The notes: generated by a model not told the origin, from the sequence alone. Shown: positions 9,094 to 17,719, counted from the first letter of the stretch. The stretch is DNA of 64,000 bases from Mesorhizobium sp. B2-7-2 (GCF_006440775.1 NZ_VFTZ01000002.1:310001-374000), one strand, 5' to 3'. Numbers and translations are program-made.

Positions 9094-10632
9094 ATGTCAC
9101 CCATGAACATTCTTCGCAGACATCGCGTCGCGGCCCTGTTGGGCGCTGCGCTGATCATTTCTCCCGTCGTCGTCTCCTTCGCCCAGAACAATGCCGGCCT
9201 GAGCACCGTGGCCGCGACGACGCAGACGCCGGTACCCGGCATCACCGTTCCGAATGGCTCCTTCGCGCCTGTCATCGCCGTCACCAAGCCGGCCGTCGTC
9301 ACCATCACCTCGGTCACCAAGGCGCAGGCCCAGGACGAGGGTTCGCCGCTTGGCGGCAACGTGCCCTTCGACCAGTTCTTCCAGCAGTTCTTCGGCGATC
9401 AGGGCATGCCGATGCCGAAAGCGCCACCGCAGCAGCAGTCGCAGCGGCAGGAGGCCCTCGGTTCCGGCTTCATCGTCGGCGCCGACGGCACGATCGTCAC
9501 CAACAACCATGTCGTCGACGGTGCAAGCTCGATCAAGGTGACGCTCGACGACGGCACCGAGCTTCCCGCAAAGCTCGTCGGACACGACGCCAAGAACGAT
9601 CTCGCGGTGCTCAAGATCAAGGCCGACAAGCCGCTGCCGACCGTCAAATGGGGCGATTCCAGCAAGCTGATGACCGGTGACCAGGTGCTGGCGATCGGCA
9701 ATCCGTTCGGCATCGGCACCACGGTCACCGCCGGCATCGTCTCGGCGCGCGGCCGCGACCTGCATAGCGGGCCGTTCGACGACTTCATCCAAATCGACGC
9801 GCCGATCAACCACGGCAATTCCGGCGGCCCGCTGGTCGACGTCAACGGCAATGTCATCGGCATCAACACCGCCATCTACTCGCCCAATGGCGGCAGCGTC
9901 GGCGTCGGCTTCGCCATCCCGTCGGACCAGGCTGAGAAGGTCGTCGCCAAGCTGATGAAGGGCGGCGACATCGAGTACGGCTATCTCGGTGTGCAGATCC
10001 AGCCGGTCACCCCGGATGTTGCCAGCGCCATCGGCATCGATCATCCGGGCGGCGCGCTGGTCTCCCAGGTCACCGACGGGTCGCCGGCGGCCAAGGCCGG
10101 CATTGAAACCGGCGACGTCATCACCGGCTTCGGCGGCCAGGAGATCAAGGATCCGAAGGATCTGTCGCGCGCCGTAGCCGACGTGTCGCCGGGCGCCAGG
10201 GAAACCGTCAATATCTGGCGCAAGGGCAAGGCGATGCAGATTTCCGCCGATGTCGGCCGCAACGCTGACGATCAGAAGACGGCCTCGAACGGCAACCAAA
10301 GCCGCAGCCCGTCGGCCGAACAGGGCTTGCGCGTTCCCTCGCTCGGCCTCGGCCTGACCGACCTCACCCCCAATATCCGCGACCAGCTCAATCTAGCCGG
10401 CAACCAACGCGGCGCGGTGGTCGAGCGGGTCAATCCGGACAAGGCGGCATCGGCCGCCGGCATCCAGCCCGGCGACGTCATTGTCGGCGTCGACCAGACG
10501 CCGGTGAAGACGGCCAGGCAGGCCAACCAGGCGATCGCCGAGGCGGGCAAGTCCGGCAAGAAGTCGGTGCTTTTGCTGATCGATCGCGGCGACGCGCAGA
10601 TATTCGTCGCCGTGCCCTTCGCCTCCGGCTGA
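9094..10632 (+). CDS. Do-like (DegP/HtrA) periplasmic serine protease
   Basis: A 512-residue secreted protease and chaperone of the envelope stress system. After a signal peptide (residues about 1-30, ending SFAQ) comes a trypsin-like domain with catalytic His139 (TNNHVVDG), Asp169 (KNDLAVLK) and Ser243 (GNSGGPLV). Two PDZ domains follow, with carboxylate-binding loops near YGYLGVQI and in the C-terminal 100 residues. The Q-loop region before the catalytic domain is rich in Phe and Gln (FFQQFFGD). The start ATG at 9094 is chosen because it begins the signal peptide; MNILRRH nine bases later is also possible. Confidence 0.92.
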   Translation: MSPMNILRRHRVAALLGAALIISPVVVSFAQNNAGLSTVAATTQTPVPGITVPNGSFAPVIAVTKPAVVTITSVTKAQAQDEGSPLGGNVPFDQFFQQFFGDQGMPMPKAPPQQQSQRQEALGSGFIVGADGTIVTNNHVVDGASSIKVTLDDGTELPAKLVGHDAKNDLAVLKIKADKPLPTVKWGDSSKLMTGDQVLAIGNPFGIGTTVTAGIVSARGRDLHSGPFDDFIQIDAPINHGNSGGPLVDVNGNVIGINTAIYSPNGGSVGVGFAIPSDQAEKVVAKLMKGGDIEYGYLGVQIQPVTPDVASAIGIDHPGGALVSQVTDGSPAAKAGIETGDVITGFGGQEIKDPKDLSRAVADVSPGARETVNIWRKGKAMQISADVGRNADDQKTASNGNQSRSPSAEQGLRVPSLGLGLTDLTPNIRDQLNLAGNQRGAVVERVNPDKAASAAGIQPGDVIVGVDQTPVKTARQANQAIAEAGKSGKKSVLLLIDRGDAQIFVAVPFASG

Positions 10633-10757
10633 CAAGGGCCTCGACAGGGCCTGCCGGCGTCTCCGGCAGGCTCTGTCTGCAAGATTTCTGTTGCTCCCCA
10701 GAGCGTCTTCGAGAACACTCCCCGCGATCGACCAAATCCGGCGCAAGGGATGTCTCG

Positions 10758-11369
10758 ATGGTGACGCGTGGCTTCTTTTCCGGACGGCGTCCTCCTTCCG
10801 ACACCGACACGCGCATCCCGCCGGGTCAATATCTGGAGCAAGGGTTCCCGGTTCTGTCGGCGGGGCCGACGCCGCGGGTGCGCACCGAGGACTGGTCCTT
10901 CACCCTCAAGCGGGGGCCCCGACCGCTCAAGACATGGAACTGGGCCGAATTCAACGCGCTGCCGCAAAGCAATATGACGCGCGACATCCATTGCGTGACG
11001 GCCTGGACCAAGTTCAACACGCCCTGGCAAGGCGTGATGATCGACGACATCCTCGCCGATGCCGGCATCCAGCCGCCGACGGCTTACACGTTGGCGCTAT
11101 CCTTCGACGGCTATTCCACCAATGTGCCGACCAAGGACCTCGTCACCGGCAAGGCGATGGTGGCGCTGCTCTACGAAGGCAAGCCGATCACGGCCGATCA
11201 TGGCGGGCCGGCCCGGCTTCTGGTGCCGCATCTCTATTTCTGGAAATCGGCCAAATGGGTGAACGGGCTGCAGTTCACCGAGCGCGACGAGCCGGGCTTC
11301 TGGGAGCTGCGCGGCTATCATATGTATGGCGACCCCTGGCGCGAGCAGCGCTATTCGAGCGATCCCTGA
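10758..11369 (+). CDS. Molybdopterin-dependent oxidoreductase, sulfite oxidase / YedY-like
   Basis: A 203-residue protein containing only the molybdopterin-binding (oxidoreductase molybdopterin-binding) domain. The molybdenum-ligating cysteine is in RDIHCVTAWTKF near residue 79. Further conserved parts are GVMIDDIL, HGGPARLLVPHLYFWKS and the C-terminal ELRGYHMYGDPW. It has no obvious signal peptide, unlike MsrP. AAGGGA precedes the ATG. The gene is followed 41 bp later by a flavin reductase that probably passes electrons to or from it. The substrate is unknown. Confidence 0.85.
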   Translation: MVTRGFFSGRRPPSDTDTRIPPGQYLEQGFPVLSAGPTPRVRTEDWSFTLKRGPRPLKTWNWAEFNALPQSNMTRDIHCVTAWTKFNTPWQGVMIDDILADAGIQPPTAYTLALSFDGYSTNVPTKDLVTGKAMVALLYEGKPITADHGGPARLLVPHLYFWKSAKWVNGLQFTERDEPGFWELRGYHMYGDPWREQRYSSDP

Positions 11370-11410
11370 AGGCGAACCCCTGAAGGCGAACCCATGAGTG
11401 GCGAATCATC

Positions 11411-12151
11411 ATGACCGCCGAGCCATCGCCGCAATCGCCCTGGCAGGCAGCTACGATCACCCGCATCCAAAAGCGCACGCCGCGCGTCGCCAGCTTCTGG
11501 TTCCAGCCGACGCGGCCCTTCGCCCATCTGGCCGGGCAGCATGTCGACATCAGGCTGACGGCGCCGGACGGCTATCAGGCGCGCCGCTCCTATTCCATCG
11601 CCTCGGCGCCGGGTGGCGGCATCGAGCTGGCGATCGAGCGGCTCGACGACGGTGAGGTCTCGCCCTTCTTTCACGACGTGGCTGCCGTCGGCGACGAGAT
11701 CAAGCTGCGCGGGCCGCTGGGCGGCCATTTCATCTGGGAGGAAAGCGACGGCGGACCGATCCTTCTGGTCGGCGGCGGCTCGGGCGTCGTGCCGCTGATG
11801 GCGATGCTGCGCCATCGCACGCTGCGCAACACGGCGGTGCCCGTCGCGCTGATATTCTCGGCGCGGGTCTGGGACGAGGTGATTTTTCGCGACGAGCTGA
11901 TCGGCCTCGACGATCGTCGCGACGGGTTCGATCTGGTGCTGACGCTGACCCGCGAGCCGGCGAGGCGCCCCTCCGACTATTCCCGGCGCGTCGACGCCCG
12001 CATGATGGCGCAGGCCGTCGAGCGCCTGCCGAAGGCGCCGAGGCTCGCCTATGTCTGCGGCGCGAATGCATTCGTATCGGCCGCGGCCGATGCGCTGATC
12101 GGTGCCGGAGTTCCGGCAGGGTTGATCCGCACCGAGCGCTATGGGGTTTGA
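11411..12151 (+). CDS. FAD-dependent ferredoxin-NADP+ reductase-like oxidoreductase
   Basis: A 246-residue cytoplasmic flavoprotein of the FNR superfamily. It has the FAD-binding RSYSIAS motif near residue 59, the NAD(P)-binding GGGSGVVPLM near 118 and the C-terminal CGANAFVSAAADALI. There is no 2Fe-2S domain, so it is a stand-alone reductase. Its position directly after the YedY-like molybdoenzyme suggests an electron-transfer pair. The stop codon of the upstream gene lies in a duplicated 14-bp stretch (11366-11393), a trivial local repeat. Confidence 0.82.
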   Translation: MTAEPSPQSPWQAATITRIQKRTPRVASFWFQPTRPFAHLAGQHVDIRLTAPDGYQARRSYSIASAPGGGIELAIERLDDGEVSPFFHDVAAVGDEIKLRGPLGGHFIWEESDGGPILLVGGGSGVVPLMAMLRHRTLRNTAVPVALIFSARVWDEVIFRDELIGLDDRRDGFDLVLTLTREPARRPSDYSRRVDARMMAQAVERLPKAPRLAYVCGANAFVSAAADALIGAGVPAGLIRTERYGV

Positions 12152-12219
12152 ATTGCGGGTGCAAGCCGTTGAAATTCGATTCATAACTTGCTCACTTCTG
12201 GTGTTACCGAGGAGCGAGG

Positions 12220-12468
12220 ATGGCCACCACCGTCACGGCAAAAGGACAAGTGACCATTCCGAAGCCGGTCCGCGATCTACTGGGGATCGTCCCGGGAAGC
12301 CAGGTCGATTTCCGACGCGCCGCAGATGGGAGCGTAGTGCTGGCTCGTGTTGACAGGAAGCAACTGGTGAGCCGCTTTGCCGAGTTGCGAGGCCATGCCG
12401 GTGAGGGGCTCACGACCGACGCGATCATGGCGCTGACGCGTGGCGAAGCATGGCGCTCATCGACTTAA
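12220..12468 (+). CDS. AbrB/MazE-type (SpoVT-AbrB) antitoxin
   Basis: An 82-residue swapped-hairpin DNA-binding protein. The N-terminal half matches the AbrB fold closely (VTAKGQVTIPKPVRDLLGI, then PGSQVDF). Such proteins are antitoxins that bind their own promoter and neutralise a PIN-domain (VapC) toxin encoded immediately downstream. GAGGAGCGAGG precedes the ATG. Here no full toxin gene follows, only a short stump, so the protein may be an orphan regulator. Confidence 0.85.
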   Translation: MATTVTAKGQVTIPKPVRDLLGIVPGSQVDFRRAADGSVVLARVDRKQLVSRFAELRGHAGEGLTTDAIMALTRGEAWRSST

Positions 12469-12536
12469 TCGAGTGCTACTGTCAGCCGGTCGGAGAAAAA
12501 GTGGCCGACACGAGCTGGAAAGGCAGCGCGCCATAG
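12450..12536 (+). pseudogene. Possible stump of a VapC/PIN toxin gene
   Basis: An ATG at 12450 overlaps the end of the antitoxin gene, in the position where vapC genes normally start. It opens with MALID, as PIN toxins usually do (metal-binding Asp at position 5). The reading frame then loses any PIN resemblance and ends after 28 codons inside the convergent nucleotidyltransferase gene. This is read as a toxin lost down to its first codons. With only five matching residues the call is weak. Confidence 0.3.
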
Positions 12537-13954
12537 CTGGCGACGGCCTGCCCGTTGTCCCAGACGCGAAACTGGCGTGACGGCCTGGCCTCCAACACCA
12601 GGGCCCGTCCTGTCCCCTCAAGCTTCATCTTGCCGCGAAAGCGCAGCATCCGCTCCCCGCCGGAACGGCGGATCGCCATCGAGCGCAGCCGGGCCACGTG
12701 CCGGTCGCCCGCATTGATCTCCATCTCGATGCGTCGCCTGACCGGCGGGACGACGATGCGCACGATGAGGTCGAGCATCACCTCGCTGACTTCGCCCTGC
12801 GGTCCGTCCAGGGTTTGCGAGAGCACAAATGCGGCAGGCCCGCCTGTCGCCTTCGTCGTCACGGACTTGCCGCGCCACACGATGTCGGGCTCGGTCTGCT
12901 TCAGCCGGCCTTTCTTACGCTGCAGGCGCAGCTGCTTTGCAAATCCCCGCGACAGCCAGGTCAGCGCGCCGAAATCGGTGCGCGGCTTGGCCTGCAGAAC
13001 CGACGACAGCCGCGCCGCGCCGCGCCGGTCGGCCATGTCCACCACCTTGGCCAGGACGGCCTCCGGCACCGCGATGCCGATCTCCAGCGCAAGATAGGAA
13101 AGCGCCACCGCTGCGGCGACGGCGAGACTGCGCCTGGCGATGACATCGAGGAATATGGTCCAGTCGACAGTGCCGCCCTCGATGGCCACGGTGCAATCGA
13201 CCAGCCAGTCGCTATGCGCATGCGCGTCGAGGCCGCCATGCGCGATGGCGAGCGCGATGCGGTCGGCGGGCGAGGGCACGACCACGCTGACATCGCTGAA
13301 TTGGGCGGCGACCGCGCGGCGCCAGATGGCGAGGTCGTCCTCGGTGTTCTGCTGCGACCCGTCATAGGCAAGCTGATGCAGGTCTATGTCGCCGTAATTG
13401 CCCTTGAAGAAATTCATCGAGCGCAGCGATCCCAGCCGTGCGCGCAGATATTGCGGGGAAACGCCGCTGGCAATCTGCCAGCCACGGTCGCGCAACACAT
13501 CGAAGGCCGGCTGCATATCGCCCGGCCGCACCAGCATATCGATGTCATGCGCCACGCGCCCGCGCTGCGCGGCGGCATCGAGCGCGATGCGGCTGGCGCC
13601 TTTGATCAACATCACCGTGCAGCCGGCATCGACCATCGCCTTCAGTGCGGGCTCGGCCTCGCGCATGGCCATGCGCGACTTGGTCCATAGCATCTTCTGC
13701 AGGCCGACCAGCCGCGGATAGGCGGCGTTACCGGCAAGCTTGCGGCCGAACCTGTCGGAAATCGCGGCAAGCAACCGGTGTTCCCGGAAGGAGACGTGGT
13801 CGATGTCGTTCTCGTTCAGCCAGCCGGCGGCGCAAAGGCGCGCCGCCCCTTCGTCGGGCAGAAGTGCTGCCTTGAGCAACTGGTCGAGCGAGCCGGTCGG
13901 CCAGGACCAGCCATAGTCTGGAAAACGCCTGCCGATGCGACGGATCTTCGCCAT
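12482..13954 (-). CDS. Nucleotidyltransferase family protein (NTP_transf_5-like)
   Basis: A 490-residue protein and the last gene of the minus-strand PqqD-kinase-glycosyltransferase operon. The nucleotidyltransferase core shows MLIKGASRIALD (near 115-126) and the metal-binding AHDIDMLVRPGD with Asp137 and Asp139. These match the uncharacterised PF14907-like group often found beside PqqD/HPr-kinase-like genes. The C-terminal 150 residues are a separate beta-rich part with no recognised domain. The start ATG shares one base with the stop of the preceding glycosyltransferase gene. The transferred group and acceptor are unknown. Confidence 0.75.
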   Translation of the reverse strand: MAKIRRIGRRFPDYGWSWPTGSLDQLLKAALLPDEGAARLCAAGWLNENDIDHVSFREHRLLAAISDRFGRKLAGNAAYPRLVGLQKMLWTKSRMAMREAEPALKAMVDAGCTVMLIKGASRIALDAAAQRGRVAHDIDMLVRPGDMQPAFDVLRDRGWQIASGVSPQYLRARLGSLRSMNFFKGNYGDIDLHQLAYDGSQQNTEDDLAIWRRAVAAQFSDVSVVVPSPADRIALAIAHGGLDAHAHSDWLVDCTVAIEGGTVDWTIFLDVIARRSLAVAAAVALSYLALEIGIAVPEAVLAKVVDMADRRGAARLSSVLQAKPRTDFGALTWLSRGFAKQLRLQRKKGRLKQTEPDIVWRGKSVTTKATGGPAAFVLSQTLDGPQGEVSEVMLDLIVRIVVPPVRRRIEMEINAGDRHVARLRSMAIRRSGGERMLRFRGKMKLEGTGRALVLEARPSRQFRVWDNGQAVASYGALPFQLVSATFSPTG

Positions 13955-14631
13955 CAGCTGGAGCTGGCTTTGCTTTGCGCCCGTCGCAGCATGGCCAGGC
14001 GTGCCACTTCCAGGTAACCGCGGTCGCGTGCCGCGTCGCGCCCATAGGACAGGCTCCCCGGCCTGATGCGCCGCAGCGCCAGGACATCAGGCATCATGTC
14101 GAGGACAAAACCGCTTTCCCGCGCGCGGGCGATCCAGTCGATCATCTCGCCGCGGCCGCCCGGCGGATCGACCATCGGGCCGACGCTCTCCGCGGTCTCC
14201 CGGCGCATCAGCATCGTCGAGCGCGACCAACCGGGGGTTGCGGTCGGAGCCATCGCGTCGGGCTCTCCGTCGCGGAAGGCGCGCATATGGGTGAAGACGC
14301 CGGATATGCCGGGAAGCCGTTCGAGATGGGCAAGCTGCGCCGCGATCTTTTCAGGCAGCCAAAGGTCGTCGGCATCGAGCGTGGCGACGAAGGGCGTCGA
14401 CAGCGCGGCGATGCCGCGGGTGGTCGCGCTGCCGGGTCCGGCATTGTCCTGGCGCAAAAGCCTGAGCGGCAGGTCGATGCCGCCGATCGCGGCGGCGAGA
14501 TCGTCGGTCGAGCCGTCGTCGACCACCACGACCAGTTCGGGCCGCAAAGTCTGCGCCGCTACCGATCGCAGCGTCTCTGCGATCGTGGCGCTGGCGTTGT
14601 AGGCCGGAATGACGACGCCATATGCGCTCAT
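13954..14631 (-). CDS. Glycosyltransferase family 2 (second of two)
   Basis: A 225-residue GT-A fold glycosyltransferase with VVIPAYNASATIAETL at the N-terminus, VVVDDGSTDD, and the metal/nucleotide-sugar DXD-type motif ATLDADDLW. The start ATG at 14631 overlaps the stop of the preceding GT2 gene in a TGATG arrangement, and its own stop overlaps the next ATG. This indicates translational coupling. It is probably cytoplasmic or peripheral, with no membrane segment. Donor and acceptor cannot be read from sequence. Confidence 0.85.
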   Translation of the reverse strand: MSAYGVVIPAYNASATIAETLRSVAAQTLRPELVVVVDDGSTDDLAAAIGGIDLPLRLLRQDNAGPGSATTRGIAALSTPFVATLDADDLWLPEKIAAQLAHLERLPGISGVFTHMRAFRDGEPDAMAPTATPGWSRSTMLMRRETAESVGPMVDPPGGRGEMIDWIARARESGFVLDMMPDVLALRRIRPGSLSYGRDAARDRGYLEVARLAMLRRAQSKASSS

Positions 14632-15383
14632 CACATGAACTGCCAGTCCGCGAGTTTCTTCAGTTCGAAGATGCCTTCGATCGGCTTGAGCGAAGGGTTG
14701 GCCCTGCGCCGCTTCATCGACTTGTAGATCGCGCGCATGAACTCGCGCGACTGGACATCTTGCTGTCTTGTCATGTTGCCGGCGTGCCGCCGGTAATAAA
14801 GCGCCAGTGTGTCCGGAAGCACGCATCGCGGGCCGACCTCGAAGCTGCGCAGCAGGAAGTCCGTATCCTCGGCCTGAACGAAGTCCTCGTCGAAAGCGCC
14901 GATCCGGTCGACCAGACGGCGCGAGAAGATCGCCGCCGAGAGATGGATGCCGCGAACCGTGATGCTGTTGCTGTCGCGGGTCGGCTCCAGCGTCTCGTCG
15001 TCGATCCTGTCGACCAGCATCATCCTGGAATAGGTGAGCTCGAGAGACGGATCGCGCCTGAAAAGGTCCAGATCCGCCGCGAAGCGCCCGGCCGGCGAGA
15101 TGTCGTCCGAATCGAGAAAGGACACCAGTTCCGTCTCCGGCTTGAGCCGGCTGAGCCCGCTGTTGCGCGCCCGGGTCACGCCCATGTTGTCCTGCCGAAA
15201 CAGCCGGATGCAAGATGCTTCGTCCATCATCGCGCGCACCGCTTCGGCCGAACCGTCGGAGGAGCCGTCATCGATGACGATGATGTCGAGATCGGCGGCG
15301 TCGCGCTGCCTGATGAGCGAACGCAATGCCGCAACGACATAGCGCTCGCGGTTGTAGACAGGCATGATCACGCTCAACTTCAC
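14631..15383 (-). CDS. Glycosyltransferase family 2 (first of two)
   Basis: A 250-residue GT2 enzyme with LSVIMPVYNRERYV, IIVIDDGSSDGS and SFLDSDDISP. The start is taken as GTG at 15383 because the codons V-K-L-S-V-I-M-P begin the conserved domain and GTGA overlaps the upstream kinase stop by four bases. Longer upstream readings have no GT homology. The C-terminus includes LYYRRHAGNMTRQQD, as in many bacterial GT2 proteins. It acts together with the neighbouring GT2, probably adding two sugars in sequence; that is inference. Confidence 0.85.
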   Translation of the reverse strand: MKLSVIMPVYNRERYVVAALRSLIRQRDAADLDIIVIDDGSSDGSAEAVRAMMDEASCIRLFRQDNMGVTRARNSGLSRLKPETELVSFLDSDDISPAGRFAADLDLFRRDPSLELTYSRMMLVDRIDDETLEPTRDSNSITVRGIHLSAAIFSRRLVDRIGAFDEDFVQAEDTDFLLRSFEVGPRCVLPDTLALYYRRHAGNMTRQQDVQSREFMRAIYKSMKRRRANPSLKPIEGIFELKKLADWQFM

Positions 15384-16429
15384 CGGGCGCTCCGGACAAG
15401 GAAATCCGCAATCGTACCGGCGATTTCTTCTGGGCGTGACCCAAGCGAAATCCGGTAGCATGGCAGTAGCCGGGTCAGATCGCTGAAGAATCGAAAACCG
15501 CTTTCGCGTTCGCCAGGCATCTGGGCGATGCCGGACGGCGCCAGCGCGATGATGGCATCCTTGCGCGAAATCGGTGCGATCGAACTTGTCTTTCCGCCGC
15601 TGACATGTGGCACCAGCAACGCGCAAATGTCCAGACTCTCACGTACTGGCCGGGGCGCGATCTCGTGAATGTGGAAGGCATGCTTGCCTTGCCAGTTGAG
15701 CGGGCGGTCGGTTCCCAGCCGCCTTTCCAGCCCGAGCCGGGCGAAACCCGGCGGATCCTGCTTCAGGATCGAAAACAGCGGTTGCGCGGTCACGCCGCCG
15801 GAAAGGTCGATCAGCACGTAGTCGTCGCCGACGCTGTCCAGCCCGTTGAGCAGTCCTGCAACGACAGTTCCGGATTTTCCCGCACCCCCGGCGCCTGCCA
15901 GCAGCACGCCCCTGCCGTCGAGGCCTAGCGTGCCGGCATGGGCAAGGCGCATGCCGCGCGCGGCGTATTCCCAGTGCAGGAAGGCGCGCAGCGGCGCCCC
16001 CTGCTCCCAAGGCGGAAACGCAGCGGGAGACCGCATCAACTGGACGCCGATCCGCCGGTCGGGATCGTAGACCTGCCAGAAATCCAGATCGTGGTAATGA
16101 TGGCCGCGCAGCCCCGCCTCGGCGAGTTTCCGGGCGAAGCCGTGTTCGGTGAAATGCGCGTCGCCCCAGCTTGCCGGTTCCGGCATGTCGCCGATGCCTG
16201 GATGGCCGATGAAGACACGGCATTGGCGGGAGTCCCGCGGATCGCCTTCGGCTTCGATGAAGGCTTGGCCAAGGGCATCCGCGAGCGCGCCGGGATCGAG
16301 ATGCGCGATCAATTCCAGCCCCGGCAGGTGGACAGCACGTCGGACCGGAAACTGCCCGGCCGCGCCTTCGGCGGCGGCGATGAGAAAGCGGGCATAGTCC
16401 GGCAGGGTCTCGAGCGTCACGCGTGGCAT
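15380..16429 (-). CDS. HPr-kinase-like serine kinase
   Basis: A 349-residue protein with an unrecognised N-terminal half and a C-terminal P-loop domain like HPr kinase/phosphorylase. The Walker A motif GAGGAGKS is at residues 179-186, preceded by HAGTLGLDGRGVLLAG and followed by VGDDYVLID near 200. Relatives of this domain work outside the sugar phosphotransferase system, for instance in lasso-peptide tailoring and in gene sets that pair it with a PqqD-like chaperone. It sits 38 bp after the PqqD-like gene and overlaps the first glycosyltransferase, so phosphorylation of a peptide or glycan carrier is plausible. The substrate is unknown. Confidence 0.75.
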   Translation of the reverse strand: MPRVTLETLPDYARFLIAAAEGAAGQFPVRRAVHLPGLELIAHLDPGALADALGQAFIEAEGDPRDSRQCRVFIGHPGIGDMPEPASWGDAHFTEHGFARKLAEAGLRGHHYHDLDFWQVYDPDRRIGVQLMRSPAAFPPWEQGAPLRAFLHWEYAARGMRLAHAGTLGLDGRGVLLAGAGGAGKSGTVVAGLLNGLDSVGDDYVLIDLSGGVTAQPLFSILKQDPPGFARLGLERRLGTDRPLNWQGKHAFHIHEIAPRPVRESLDICALLVPHVSGGKTSSIAPISRKDAIIALAPSGIAQMPGERESGFRFFSDLTRLLPCYRISLGSRPEEIAGTIADFLVRSAR

Positions 16430-16467
16430 GGTCTGTTCCGGCCTGGCCTGACTCCTTCGCCTGTCGC

Positions 16468-16890
16468 TCAGGAAACCTGCTTGACGGCCGGCCAGCCGAG
16501 CGGCTCCTCGACTTCGTGGATCGGGTCGACGAGGATCAAGTCGGCAAGGTCGTCATGGACGCTGACGTTGAGCGGTTCGCTCGCCGCAGCCAGCGCCGCT
16601 GGCAAATCGTCGGATGACGGCAGCGGCGTTGCGCTGGAAGGCGCCAGCAGCCCGAACTCGACCAGCTGGGTAATGAATGCCTCGATCGCGGCGGCATCGA
16701 TCCTGGCAGCGGCCGATCGGATCAGCTCTTCGGTGCCGACACCCGAGGACAGCGCCTGCCACACTTTGCTGCCGGAATCGGAGAAGCCGAAATATTTGCC
16801 GTTGGAGAGGTCGAGCACGACAGCTTCGCCGTCGAAGGATTCGAAAACGATGTCCCGGCCCGCAACTGCGTAGACGTCGGAAAGAGGCAT
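16468..16890 (-). CDS. PqqD-like peptide-binding protein with conserved acidic tail
   Basis: A 140-residue small protein, first gene of the operon. Residues about 1-90 form a PqqD/RRE winged-helix domain (VVLDLSNGKYFGFSDSGSKVW, then IEAFITQLVEFGLL), a fold that binds leader peptides of modified peptides. After a Ser/Ala-rich linker the C-terminus ends in an acidic segment with DLADLILVDPIHEVEE and GWP. That tail is not part of the PqqD fold and may be a built-in substrate or docking peptide. The ATG at 16890 starts the PqqD homology; upstream in-frame ATGs read through non-conserved sequence. Confidence 0.75.
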   Translation of the reverse strand: MPLSDVYAVAGRDIVFESFDGEAVVLDLSNGKYFGFSDSGSKVWQALSSGVGTEELIRSAAARIDAAAIEAFITQLVEFGLLAPSSATPLPSSDDLPAALAAASEPLNVSVHDDLADLILVDPIHEVEEPLGWPAVKQVS

Positions 16891-17512
16891 GTCCTTGACC
16901 CCCGCTCTGCAATTCCGGCCGGCGGCTGCGCCGGTCGTAATCGTTGCCCTGACCCCTGGACAACGCCTGTAAACACTCGATCCTTGCTTGGCAAGGCAAG
17001 CCATAACGGCGCCATCTTGACCATTTTGGCGTTCAATTCGCGGTTCGAGCCCCGATTTCGGGCACCGACAAGCAGGGCGACCGCGACCCCTCCCGGCGCG
17101 AATGCCCGCTGGCCTTCAGTCTGAACACAGTCCTGGAGCGGACCGAATCGGCCCATGGAACCGAGATGTGATGGTTAATAGTATCGAAAAGTGACTATTA
17201 GGAGATTCTAAAATCGAACTGAACGGTTCGTTTCTGTTGACGGTGCGTGCAGGACGGTGTGAACGTTGGCCCTCCGACACATTTGGTGAGCCAACTGTAA
17301 AATTCGCATAAGTTATTGATTAAGCGTGATAAAAATAGAGTCGTAGGCATGCTTATCAAAACTTCAAGATGCGCAATCATGGTCCAGACGGAAAAACTTC
17401 GTGATTGGAATCCGGCCGTCGGCTCACCCAAATCAGCGCTGTCCGAACGACGCGATTTCACTCCCAAGACACGCCGCTAGACGGACTGAATAAAGATACT
17501 GGAGTAGCAAAA
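16891..17512. other. Long intergenic region with inverted repeat, no credible gene
   Basis: About 620 bp between the start of the PqqD operon and the DUF680 pair. The right half is AT-richer than its surroundings and must contain the promoters of both transcription units. An inverted repeat TAATAGT...ACTATTA (17176-17182 and 17194-17200, 11-nt loop) is a possible operator. Short minus-strand frames upstream of the PqqD-like gene (one beginning near 17028) lack a ribosome binding site and family resemblance. No precursor peptide was found. Confidence 0.5.
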
Positions 17513-17719
17513 ATGAAAAAGATTGTTCTCACTGCCGCAGCCCTTCTGGCAATTTCTGGCAGCGCCTTTGCTGGTAGCGACCATTACAACCCGAATGAAG
17601 CCAATCAGGCGGCGGCCAAGGTCGACTCGTCCTACACGGCTGCGGTCCGCCAGTCTGCGCCGGCCACTCAGCAGCCTGCCACGACGGGCGCCGACCACAA
17701 CCTTTTCGGCAACAACTAA
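17513..17719 (+). CDS. DUF680 small secreted protein (copy 1)
   Basis: A 68-residue protein of the DUF680 family, known mainly from Mesorhizobium and relatives. It has a clean signal peptide (MKKIVLTAAALLAISGSAFA) and a mature part of about 48 residues starting GSDHYNPNE and ending ADHNLFGNN. The function of the family is unknown. GGAGTAGCAAAA precedes the ATG at 17513. A second, related gene lies 68 bp downstream, separated by a GC-rich hairpin (about 17735-17758) without a T tract. Confidence 0.8.
   Translation: MKKIVLTAAALLAISGSAFAGSDHYNPNEANQAAAKVDSSYTAAVRQSAPATQQPATTGADHNLFGNN

Noticed and set aside
11366..11393. Two tandem copies of a 14-bp unit across the stop codon of the YedY-like gene
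   Set aside because: Only two copies, trivial slippage-type duplication with no effect on the encoded protein.
16900..17160. Short minus-strand frames upstream of the PqqD-like gene as a possible precursor peptide
   Set aside because: No ribosome binding site, no leader-core pattern and no cleavage motif. The frames run into the PqqD-like gene out of phase.
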